Source: Shewanella xiamenensis
GTDB taxonomy: Bacteria; Pseudomonadota; Gammaproteobacteria; Enterobacterales; Shewanellaceae
Direction of reading: 5' to 3'
Assembly: GCF_014647135.1 (NCBI RefSeq)
Contig: NZ_BMOP01000034.1
Location: 1-36,925 of the forward strand
DNA length: 36,925 nt
In this document: piece after piece, positions 1 to 7,148 of the stretch
Layout of the letters: each line of letters starts with the position of its first letter
How positions within the stretch are numbered: the first letter of the stretch is position 1
Made by a program: the position numbers and the translations under genes
The notes under the pieces: model-generated
What the model was told of the DNA's origin: nothing
The model's input: only the letters and a program-made list of their open reading frames with translations
Database searches by the model: none

Positions 1-31
1 CGATATCTAAACCGATTGTAGTAATCTTCAT
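1..31 (-). CDS. IS110-family transposase, N-terminal fragment cut by window edge
   Basis: Read on the minus strand, the first 31 bases start with ATG and encode MKITTIGLDI, the typical opening of IS110-family DEDD transposases. The aspartate in GLDI would be the first catalytic acidic residue. A purine-rich AGAGGA lies about 12 bases upstream of the ATG. The rest of the gene lies outside the window, so completeness cannot be judged. The assignment rests on ten residues and the context, so it is good but not certain. Confidence 0.7.
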   Translation of the reverse strand, partial: MKITTIGLDI

Positions 32-240
32 AGGTGGACCCGTCCTCTTTCTGATGAGTTTTAGCGACTACATCGTGGCCCATTGCGAGGCCGATTTAAA
101 GTGGATGGGTCCATTCCATTATCCATGTCATCGCGGCATTCGTGAATCCATTCACATCAGACAGGCGGCCCTACATCCACGGATGGACTCGCTGCGGATC
201 TTCGAGCAAATGCATAGCTTACTCTCGGTAGGAGCAGCAT
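32..240 (-). ncRNA. Candidate bridge-RNA region upstream of the IS110 transposase
   Basis: IS110-group elements are known to encode a structured guide (bridge) RNA in the left end, upstream of the recombinase gene; IS1111-group elements carry it downstream. Here about 200 bases upstream of the ATG carry no convincing gene. They show several potential stems: TGGACCC at 35-41 with GGGTCCA at 107-113, GTGAA/TTCAC around 139-152, and CATCC/GGATG around 173-184. The placement follows the family; the RNA itself is an inference. Confidence 0.25.
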
Positions 241-316
241 GTTTGCCCGTCACTCAAAAATTTTCTCTTTTCTTATCTCAACGTATTCCTAGTTTTTAGA
301 TCTTCATATATTAAAA

Positions 317-526
317 TCATATTCTTACAAAATAGGGGAGTGCGATAAGGGCGATGCCGATGGCGATAAGTAGCGCGAGATTGGTGACAAAATAAGGGTA
401 AATCATCAGGGTGAGGCCGACGGTCAGAGGGATGGGGGCGGCTTGGCGCTTGCCGTAGGTGAAAAAGCCAAGACCAAAGAGGCCAAAGACTAAACTCCAT
501 AACAATATTGCTGGATTATCAAACAC
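317..526 (-). CDS. Small hydrophobic membrane protein, function unknown
   Basis: The 69-residue protein is dominated by two hydrophobic stretches (about residues 5-22 and 30-66, the second probably two membrane passes) separated by a short basic loop, GKRQ. It is most likely an inner-membrane protein. The start is GTG, chosen because AGAGGA sits about seven bases upstream and the reading frame opens with a plausible amphipathic start (MFDNPAILLW). An overlapping longer frame in the same stretch is a shadow. I recognise the general type of short conserved Shewanella membrane protein but cannot give a function. It lies alone between the IS110 end and the VOC gene. Confidence 0.65.
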   Translation of the reverse strand: MFDNPAILLWSLVFGLFGLGFFTYGKRQAAPIPLTVGLTLMIYPYFVTNLALLIAIGIALIALPYFVRI

Positions 527-733
527 CTTGAGTTCCTCTGTGATTAGCCTTGGTAAGCGCTGACCTGTTACTGTGTCATATTGGTCAAACGATGAGCTAG
601 TGCTGCGCCGCTGAATTGAGTCTACTGCTAAATATCCCTTGGCGTAATTAAGCTTTATTCATCTTAATCGTTGTGTTAATCCGCTATTTTAGTGCGCTGT
701 TTTATTTACATTTTAATACAGCGAGGATTCAGG

Positions 734-1117
734 TTATAGCTCATATAACTCTAGGGGTAAGTCGTCTGGATCGCTAAAGAAGGTGAACTTTTTGCCTGTG
801 TATTCGTCGATGCGGACGGGTTGGACGGCGATATCATGGGCCGTAAGATGCTCGATCGCCGTTTCAATCGATGCGACGCGAAAGGCGAGATGCCTAAGGC
901 CGCATGCTTCGGGATAGCTAGAGCGTTTGGGAGGATTGTCGAAGGAAAACAACTCGATTTGACTCTTATTCGGTAGTTGTAAATCGAGTTTGTAGGACTG
1001 GCGCGCCTCACGATAATGCTCTGCAAGCACACTAAGGCCAAGAATAGTCACATAAAAGTGTTTGGACTTTTGATAGTCACTGCAAATAATCGCTGCATGG
1101 TGAATGCCGAGTAACAT
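734..1117 (-). CDS. gloA2: VOC-superfamily metalloprotein, YaeR/GloA2 type (glyoxalase-like)
   Basis: The 127-residue protein is a single vicinal-oxygen-chelate domain made of two beta-alpha-beta-beta-beta modules. Each end carries candidate metal ligands: IHHAAI near residue 6, ELFSF near 55, LRHLAF near 75 and LELYEL at the C-terminus. The segments YREARQS, PEACGLRHLAF and LPLELYE closely match what I remember of E. coli YaeR. It is probably a cytosolic metal-dependent lyase or isomerase of the glyoxalase fold; the natural substrate of YaeR is not established. ATG start with AGAGG six bases upstream. The gene is monocistronic: the terminator of the upstream amylase gene precedes it. Confidence 0.85.
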   Translation of the reverse strand: MLLGIHHAAIICSDYQKSKHFYVTILGLSVLAEHYREARQSYKLDLQLPNKSQIELFSFDNPPKRSSYPEACGLRHLAFRVASIETAIEHLTAHDIAVQPVRIDEYTGKKFTFFSDPDDLPLELYEL

Positions 1118-1163
1118 GGTTTGCCTCTGTGCTGTTTAACTGATGTTTACGCTAGTGTGTTTT

Positions 1164-1199
1164 AAAAAAGCCAGAGTCACAACTAAGTGTGACTCTGGC
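1164..1199 (-). terminator. Rho-independent terminator of the amylase operon
   Basis: A perfect 12-bp inverted repeat (GCCAGAGTCACA at 1170-1181, TGTGACTCTGGC at 1188-1199) has a 6-base loop. On the minus strand it is followed by a run of six U (A at 1164-1169). It lies 36 bases past the stop of the secreted alpha-amylase gene. Confidence 0.93.
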
Positions 1200-1235
1200 G
1201 CTAACCTAAGATTTTTATCTTACTTTGCTATCTGG

Positions 1236-3365
1236 CTAATGGACGAGTTCAAATATCGCGGAGGAGAGAGGTGCTAGCTGCAATTTAACTTGTCCTTCAC
1301 CTTGTTCGACAACCAACTGCGCCTCATGGTCTTCCAGTAAATCCTTAAGCGGATAGGTTGCATCGGTTAACTGCCATTGCGCAATCAGAGATTGGGGCAG
1401 TTTAAGTGAAAATGACTTGGCTTGGGTTTGACTAAAGTTACTGACAATAATCAGCTTTTGGCCTTTGTTAGCGGTGGTATTGGCCTCAAAGCGGACAAAA
1501 GCGAAGGTTGCGTCATCATAACTCGTTGCGCTGCCATTGATTGTCTTATTGTTGGCCTTATTGCTAGGCTTTGCGGCCGATACCGCGCTACGGTTGGCTG
1601 CATCTAGCGAGTCATATTGCCCTAAGAGCGCGGGCGCATTCTGCCCCGTACTGAGGTTCAATAATTTTTGGTAATAGGTGCGCAGCGCGACTTCTGCTGG
1701 AGTAGATTGGCCGCCATCAAATTTACCTTGATTCATCCAGCGCTGATGGGCGGGGACGCCCGCATAATCAAAAATACTGGTGCGCGAAGCATGGCCAAAG
1801 CCTAGGTTTTGCGTCGCCGCTTCTCCTACTTCTTGACCAAAATAAATCAAGGTAGGTGAGGTACTTAAGGTTGCTGACACCACCATGGCGGGCAGGGCGT
1901 AGCGGGGATCGACCGCATCCGTTGAGGTGTTACCAGTTAAGGCGCCTAAGAAGGCGGCATTAGCGATGCGCTGCTCGTCGTGGTTTTCTAAAAAATGCAG
2001 CATATGCGAGTCGATATCTTGCACTTTGGCCTGATCTGCGGCGATCTGCGCGGTACTTTTTTGCCCTGCCATAATGGCTTTGAGGGTGTCGTAAAGATCG
2101 ACCTTGTCGTAGAGGTAATCCATTTTGCCGAGCTGAATATAGTCGCGATACATCGCTGGGTTATAGACCTCAGCTAAGATAAAGGCTTCGGGATGGCTAT
2201 GTTTTATATGACTATTTAAATAGCTCCAAAACTCGACGGGCACCATTTCGGCCATATCGTAACGAAATCCATCGACTCCCATCGCTAACCAATACTGGGC
2301 AATTTGATTGAACTTGATCCAAGAGTTAGGTAATTCACGGGTTCGTTGTTGCCAGAAATCGTAGTGCAGCTCGGCGCCGAGGGTGGCATAGCGTAGTGGC
2401 AGTGCGGGGAAATCATGGCTGCCATCGGGGCGGACACCGTAATTGATTTTAACGGTTTCATACCAGTCGTTCATATCTGGCTTGGCAAGGCGTGAGCCAT
2501 TGCCCGTCGATTTGGCGGGGATCTCTTCAAATTGACCATCACTTAGGGGATGCGATTCGCCGCCTAACGGTTTGAGGCTCTCTGGTAAATCTGGCACTTG
2601 AAAGCCAGAGGATTGCTTTTTATCAGTCACATAGTAAAAGTTATTATGCTTTGCATATTCAAGGGTTTGGTTATCGTCTTCACCAAAATCGCGCACGCCC
2701 TCGGGCTTAGTGATGGAATGGTAATTACGCGCCACATGGTTAGGGACTATATCGATAATCACCTTTAAGCCTTGCTTGTGGGTGCGCTCGATAAGTGCCT
2801 GAAACTCCTGTAAACGCTTGGCGGGATCGACCGCTAAATCGGGGTTTACGTTGTAATAATCTTTAACCGCATAGGGCGAGCCGGCGCGACCTTTAACCAC
2901 ATCGGGATCATCGTGACTAACGCCAATCGCACTGTAATCGCCAATTAAGGCATGGTGTGGTACACCCGTATACCACACATGGGTAACGCCTAAGTCTTTG
3001 ATACTTTTGAGCGCTGTGTCATCAATATCATTAAATTTACCCACACCGTTTTCGCTAATCGTGCCCCAAGGTTTATTGGTGGTGTTTTTATTGCCATAGA
3101 GTCGGGTAAAAATTTGATAAACAACGGGTTTAAACTTATATGCTTGCTCAGCATTATGATCGGCTGGCAGGATTTCACCTTCGTCGGCATTTAGATTGGC
3201 AGGCACAGTTTTAGCCGCCACTGCATCTAACGCCGTTACTTGAGTGCTGATTGCTGGTGTGGTCATGGTGCAAAAGGTGCTAATGCTGCTGAGTGCCAGT
3301 ATGCTAAATCCCTGTTGCCAGCGATAAGCGCGACGTTTGCTGCTGTTAGATAATATAAAATTCAA
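1236..3365 (-). CDS. Secreted alpha-amylase, GH13 family
   Basis: A glycoside hydrolase of family 13 that would cut alpha-1,4 links of starch or maltodextrin outside the cytoplasm. Conserved regions in order: DIVPNH (about 205-210), GFRYD with the nucleophile Asp about 370, ILAEV with the acid/base Glu about 399, and FLENHDE with the transition-state Asp about 463. A C-terminal beta-sandwich-like tail follows. The N-terminus has a basic stretch (KRRAYRW) and a hydrophobic core ending near PAIS, which looks like a long signal peptide. I chose TTG at 3365 because AAGGA lies seven bases upstream, giving 709 residues. A second TTG at 3395 sits inside a strong hairpin and is less likely. It is the last gene of the halogenase-amylase-amylase run, 47-77 bases after its neighbour depending on the start. 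Confidence 0.9.
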   Translation of the reverse strand: MNFILSNSSKRRAYRWQQGFSILALSSISTFCTMTTPAISTQVTALDAVAAKTVPANLNADEGEILPADHNAEQAYKFKPVVYQIFTRLYGNKNTTNKPWGTISENGVGKFNDIDDTALKSIKDLGVTHVWYTGVPHHALIGDYSAIGVSHDDPDVVKGRAGSPYAVKDYYNVNPDLAVDPAKRLQEFQALIERTHKQGLKVIIDIVPNHVARNYHSITKPEGVRDFGEDDNQTLEYAKHNNFYYVTDKKQSSGFQVPDLPESLKPLGGESHPLSDGQFEEIPAKSTGNGSRLAKPDMNDWYETVKINYGVRPDGSHDFPALPLRYATLGAELHYDFWQQRTRELPNSWIKFNQIAQYWLAMGVDGFRYDMAEMVPVEFWSYLNSHIKHSHPEAFILAEVYNPAMYRDYIQLGKMDYLYDKVDLYDTLKAIMAGQKSTAQIAADQAKVQDIDSHMLHFLENHDEQRIANAAFLGALTGNTSTDAVDPRYALPAMVVSATLSTSPTLIYFGQEVGEAATQNLGFGHASRTSIFDYAGVPAHQRWMNQGKFDGGQSTPAEVALRTYYQKLLNLSTGQNAPALLGQYDSLDAANRSAVSAAKPSNKANNKTINGSATSYDDATFAFVRFEANTTANKGQKLIIVSNFSQTQAKSFSLKLPQSLIAQWQLTDATYPLKDLLEDHEAQLVVEQGEGQVKLQLAPLSSAIFELVH

Positions 3366-3387
3366 CCTAGGTTCCTTTACTGACTTG

Positions 3388-3411
3388 GCGGCCAAACTGT
3401 GGTTTGGCCGC
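3388..3411 (-). other. Intercistronic hairpin between the two amylase genes
   Basis: A perfect 10-bp inverted repeat, GCGGCCAAAC at 3388-3397 and GTTTGGCCGC at 3402-3411, has a 4-base loop. On the transcribed strand no U run follows, so it is not a normal terminator. It sits just upstream of the ribosome binding site of the downstream amylase, where it could stabilise or process the mRNA. Confidence 0.6.
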
Positions 3412-3442
3412 GCTGTTAGCTAAGTTTGCTATTGAGTATGGG

Positions 3443-5473
3443 TTATTGATGATTGAGTTCAAGCAGCATAACGCCAGCATTGGGCAGAACAAGTGATTGA
3501 TTCAGCTTGAACTTATCCTCCGAGAAGACAGAAATAGCAGAGCTATTGCCTGCCAATACCTTGTTAAATCGGCTTAAATCGAGCGTTTGTGCTTGGTCAT
3601 TCTTGTTGTAAATCACCATCACTTTATCTGCATCGGCTTGGTAGCAGGCATTGCCCGCGAGGGCATGTTTTGCAGCACACCGAAATTGCACATAAATGCC
3701 GTTTTGCGGCACAAAGTGCAGTAAATCGCCCGTTTGCAGCACGGCTGAATGCTTACGGTAATTGAGTAGGGTGCGCACAAACGCAAGTGCTTGCTGCTGT
3801 TTTGCATTTAGCCCTTTACCGCTAAAACCGTTGACTTTGCTATTGGTAAAGCCACCCGGAAAATCACTACGCACTACACCGTCGTGGCGATCTTTGGTCG
3901 GGCTGGTCATCAATACTTCGGTACCGTAAAACAGCTGTGGAATGCGTTTGGCCGTTAACACATAGGTGAGGGCCATTTGATACAGCGGCAGGTTTTCTTT
4001 AAGCAGACTATAAATCCGATTGGTATCGTGGTTACCTTCAAAGAGGACTAACTGGCTTGGGTTCGCATATACCACATCGTTAGCTAACATCTCGTAAAGC
4101 TTGATAAAACCAGTATCCCAGCCTTCTGGCTCGTTCAGGCTTTCAAGCAGCTTTTCATAAAGTGGAAAATCCATCAGGCTCGGCAAATCTGAGGTATAGC
4201 CATCGGCATTGATTTTGCCTTTTTGCCAATAGGAGACGGTATTGGGATTGGCGGTCCATTCTTCTCCGACAATATTAAAATGCGGGTATTCCGCCATTAA
4301 GGCTTTTGACCATCGGGCTAAAAAGGCTTTATCGGCGTAGGAGTAAGTGTCTTCACGAATGCCCGAAAGCCCCGCGTATTCCACCCACCAAATGCTGTTT
4401 TGAATAAGGTAAGTCGCAAGCTTTGGATTGCGTTGATTAAGATCGGGCATCGAATCTACAAACCAACCGTCGACAAAATCCCGTTTATCCTGCATGTCGG
4501 CGTAGGGATCTTGCACTGTGGTGCGTCTATGGCTGGTAAAACTCGGACTGGTAAAGCTCGGGCTGGTAGAACTGGCCGCAGGAGCCGTTTGGGTGTCAGT
4601 GACATTGGTTTGCTGTGGGTAATTGAGCCAGTCACTGCTCGGTAAATCCTTTAGCCACCAATGATTTGAGCCAATATGGTTAAGCACAACGTCTTTAATT
4701 ACGCCTAGGCCACGTTGTTTGGCCTCCGTGACTAACCTTTGGTAATCCTGATTGTTGCCAAAACGCGGGTCGACCCGATAAAGATTAGTAATGGCGTAAC
4801 CATGATAGGAGTACTGGGCTTGGTTATTTTCAAGCAGTGGGTTGATCCACAGCTGAGTGACGCCCAGTTTGGCTAAGTAATCTAAGTGCCGGCGAATACC
4901 TTCGATATCGCCGCCATGGCGACCATCGGAATTTTCTGGCGCCGCATGCTCGAGCATATCGGCTTGATTATCATTGCTTGGGTTGCCATTGGCGAATCGG
5001 TCTGGGGTGATAAGGTAAATCACATCTTTATTGCTAAAACCTTGGCGCTCTCGGCTGCCATCTGCCCGCGCAGCTAAAGTGTAGGGCAGTTGGAAGAGCT
5101 GCTTGTCGCCAGTGAGAATGCGGATATCAAAGGTCTGCGGTTTAGCTTGGCGCAAATCTAAATTGATGAACAAATAATGGGGATTATCCGTCTGTTCAAT
5201 CCCTTCAAACACCACATCTTGGCCAGCTATCTCAACCTTAAGCTGCGTTGCATCCGAGGGTAGGGCGCTGCTGTGTAGCATTAATTGCAACTTAGGATTA
5301 TGCATGCCCGCCCACCAAGAGAGCGGTTCGAGAGTTAAAGGAGCTGTTGAATTGACTTCATTAGCACTGAGATTGGCTGATAATAACGCTGCAGAATCAA
5401 TTGTCCCTGCTTGAGTATTCCAACTGATTAAAAGGCTAATACTGAGTAGTAAATGTCGCTGTGTTAAGATCAT
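3443..5473 (-). CDS. Secreted neopullulanase/cyclomaltodextrinase-type GH13 amylase
   Basis: The 676-residue protein resembles the SusA/neopullulanase branch of GH13. It has a signal peptide (residues 1 to about 22, ending NTQA-G), an N-terminal beta-sandwich (about 40-135), the catalytic barrel and a C-terminal sandwich. Motifs: DVVLNH (261-266), GIREDT with nucleophile Asp375, IVGEEW with acid/base Glu404, and FEGNHD with Asp483. It would hydrolyse maltodextrins, cyclodextrins or pullulan in the periplasm or at the surface. ATG start with AAGGA six bases upstream. It lies 68 bases after the halogenase gene. Odd feature: a Ser/Thr/Pro-rich loop (about 285-316) contains a tandem SPSFT repeat encoded by 15-bp units. 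Confidence 0.9.
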   Translation of the reverse strand: MILTQRHLLLSISLLISWNTQAGTIDSAALLSANLSANEVNSTAPLTLEPLSWWAGMHNPKLQLMLHSSALPSDATQLKVEIAGQDVVFEGIEQTDNPHYLFINLDLRQAKPQTFDIRILTGDKQLFQLPYTLAARADGSRERQGFSNKDVIYLITPDRFANGNPSNDNQADMLEHAAPENSDGRHGGDIEGIRRHLDYLAKLGVTQLWINPLLENNQAQYSYHGYAITNLYRVDPRFGNNQDYQRLVTEAKQRGLGVIKDVVLNHIGSNHWWLKDLPSSDWLNYPQQTNVTDTQTAPAASSTSPSFTSPSFTSHRRTTVQDPYADMQDKRDFVDGWFVDSMPDLNQRNPKLATYLIQNSIWWVEYAGLSGIREDTYSYADKAFLARWSKALMAEYPHFNIVGEEWTANPNTVSYWQKGKINADGYTSDLPSLMDFPLYEKLLESLNEPEGWDTGFIKLYEMLANDVVYANPSQLVLFEGNHDTNRIYSLLKENLPLYQMALTYVLTAKRIPQLFYGTEVLMTSPTKDRHDGVVRSDFPGGFTNSKVNGFSGKGLNAKQQQALAFVRTLLNYRKHSAVLQTGDLLHFVPQNGIYVQFRCAAKHALAGNACYQADADKVMVIYNKNDQAQTLDLSRFNKVLAGNSSAISVFSEDKFKLNQSLVLPNAGVMLLELNHQ
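4533..4577 (-). repeat. Three tandem 15-bp units inside the amylase gene
   Basis: Three consecutive 15-base units begin at 4533, 4548 and 4563. Each starts CTGGTA on the plus strand; the first two differ at two bases and the third is more diverged. They encode the SPSFT repeat of a surface loop. Because the unit is a multiple of three, copy-number change keeps the reading frame. Confidence 0.7.
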
Positions 5474-5541
5474 AATTGTTCCTTATTCAGTGCCAAGTAA
5501 GTCAAGTATTTACACTTTTAGGCTATTTTACTTGATGAGGC

Positions 5542-7032
5542 TTAAGATATCTGTGCGAGATATTGTTCATGGGTCGGCATATTACTCACGGTATTATTGA
5601 TTATCACTTTGATATTGCTTATAAATTCAGTTAAAGCCTCTGGGGCGATAGTGTTTGCGAGAGGATTATAATCTGTAGGGATTATTCCCTGTCCTAACAT
5701 CACTTGAACCCAAGCCGCTTCGGTAAAGAGTTCATCCTTGTGCCTAAAAATAGCGCCCGTTTCGCTAAAAAGGCTGATTTTCTGTTGCAAGCTTTCAGGT
5801 ATCTGCATTTGCTGACACGCGCTCCATAGCGTGTCGGTATCTGAGTTTGAACGTTGGTTTAGGTAATAGTGCAGGATAATAAAGTCGCGAATTTGTTCGA
5901 ATTCGAGCTGAGATTGCCGGTTAAACTCATCCACAGTTGCTTGGACTACACCTTGGTGGGGAAACAATTTAGTTAAGCGAATGATGGCCGATTGCACTAA
6001 ATGAATGCTTGTAGATTCAAGAGGTTCTAAAAAACCACTTGAGAGACCTATAGCAACACAATTATGCTGCCACTGTTTAAGCCTACGGCCAGGAATAAAG
6101 GATATTTTTTTCGGCTCAGCGAGAGGTTTACCTTCAAGTGTCGACAGTAGTTTTGCTTTTGCCTCGTCATCACTCATATAGCGGCTGCTATAAACGATGC
6201 CATTTCCTGTTCTGTGTTGTAGCGGGATCCGCCATTGCCAACCAGCCTCATGGGCAATCGAGCGCGTGTAGGGTTTTATTACACCACCTTTTTCACTGGG
6301 CACGGCGAAAGCACTGTCGCACAGTAGCCAATCTTGGTAACTCTCATAGCCAACATTAAGTGTTTTTCCTATTAATAGGGCAGCAAATCCTGAGCAATCA
6401 ATAAAAAAATCACCGTGAACAGATTTACCAGACACCAGTGTCAGATTGGCAATATGGCCATTATCTAGGCAATTTACCGCTTCAACTTTACCTTCAATGC
6501 GTTTTACGCCAGCTTTTTCGCTGTATTGTCGTAGTAACTGAGCGTAGCAAGCAGCATCGAAATGATAGGCATGGGTTATACCCGCCAAAGGTGAATGGGG
6601 GATTTGTTCAAGTGATTGGAATTTATTACTGATCGCGGCTCGATAATTGAGGGAATAATCCCAAAATGCGCTTATTTCCTGTGGTTTAGCACTTAGCCAA
6701 TAATGGTGAAATTGCGTAAATCCTATATCTTTACCAATATTGCCAAAGGCATGCATATAGTTATCACCCTGTTTGCCCCAGTGTTCAAATTGAATACCGA
6801 GCTTAAAAGTGGCGTGGGTCGCTTTGATAAATTCGTTTTCGGGGATCCCTAGAACACTGTTGAATAATTGCAGTGGTGGAATAGTGGCCTCACCTACACC
6901 AATGGTGCCAATATCTTCTGACTCTACGAGAGTAATGCTAAGGGTATGTTTAAATAATTTTGCTAATAATGCGGCCGTCATCCAACCCGAAGTGCCGCCA
7001 CCTACAATGACAATATCTTTGATTTGACTCAT
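5542..7032 (-). CDS. Flavin-dependent tryptophan halogenase family protein
   Basis: The 496-residue FAD-dependent enzyme is homologous to tryptophan halogenases (PrnA/RebH), which use FADH2, O2 and halide. Key features are present: the nucleotide-binding GGGTSGW at 11-17, GVGEATIP near 45-52, the candidate catalytic Lys77 (ATFKLG), the halogenase hallmark WQWRIP at 265-270 that excludes monooxygenase chemistry, and EPLEST at 336-341 with the likely catalytic Glu339. No signal peptide, so it is cytoplasmic. The natural substrate cannot be read from sequence. Relatives are known to sit beside TonB-dependent receptors in sugar loci of Caulobacter, Xanthomonas and Shewanella, and it lies here between such a receptor and two amylases. 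ATG start; probably cotranscribed with the amylases. The receptor terminator lies just upstream. Confidence 0.88.
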   Translation of the reverse strand: MSQIKDIVIVGGGTSGWMTAALLAKLFKHTLSITLVESEDIGTIGVGEATIPPLQLFNSVLGIPENEFIKATHATFKLGIQFEHWGKQGDNYMHAFGNIGKDIGFTQFHHYWLSAKPQEISAFWDYSLNYRAAISNKFQSLEQIPHSPLAGITHAYHFDAACYAQLLRQYSEKAGVKRIEGKVEAVNCLDNGHIANLTLVSGKSVHGDFFIDCSGFAALLIGKTLNVGYESYQDWLLCDSAFAVPSEKGGVIKPYTRSIAHEAGWQWRIPLQHRTGNGIVYSSRYMSDDEAKAKLLSTLEGKPLAEPKKISFIPGRRLKQWQHNCVAIGLSSGFLEPLESTSIHLVQSAIIRLTKLFPHQGVVQATVDEFNRQSQLEFEQIRDFIILHYYLNQRSNSDTDTLWSACQQMQIPESLQQKISLFSETGAIFRHKDELFTEAAWVQVMLGQGIIPTDYNPLANTIAPEALTEFISNIKVIINNTVSNMPTHEQYLAQIS

Positions 7033-7100
7033 GATCTAAGCCCTTTAGTTGATGTTTAAGGCTGATGACTCAATGGGAAATTACTGATAATTGAACAATA

Positions 7101-7135
7101 AAGAGAAAAGCCTCTGCATTAGATTGCAGAGGCTT
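7101..7135 (-). terminator. Terminator after the TonB-dependent receptor gene
   Basis: A perfect inverted repeat of 11 bp (AAGCCTCTGCA at 7108-7118, TGCAGAGGCTT at 7125-7135) has a 6-base loop and is followed on the minus strand by a U-rich stretch. It lies 14 bases past the receptor stop codon. It may attenuate rather than fully stop transcription into the halogenase gene, giving more receptor than enzyme. Confidence 0.85.
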
Positions 7136-7148
7136 GGTACGTAAACGA

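Larger units (their letters stand above)
1..245 (-). mobile_element. Left end of an IS110-family insertion sequence (partial)
   Basis: The element contains the transposase start at 1-31 and a leader of about 200 bases rich in short inverted repeats. The outer boundary is not marked by an inverted repeat, as is usual for IS110 elements, so the end near 245 is only an estimate. It was set where the GC-rich structured sequence gives way to AT-rich sequence before the small membrane gene. Confidence 0.5.

Noticed and set aside
54..299. 81-residue plus-strand reading frame at the window start
   Set aside because: It overlaps the IS110 leader and runs opposite to the transposase, has no ribosome binding site and an irregular composition.
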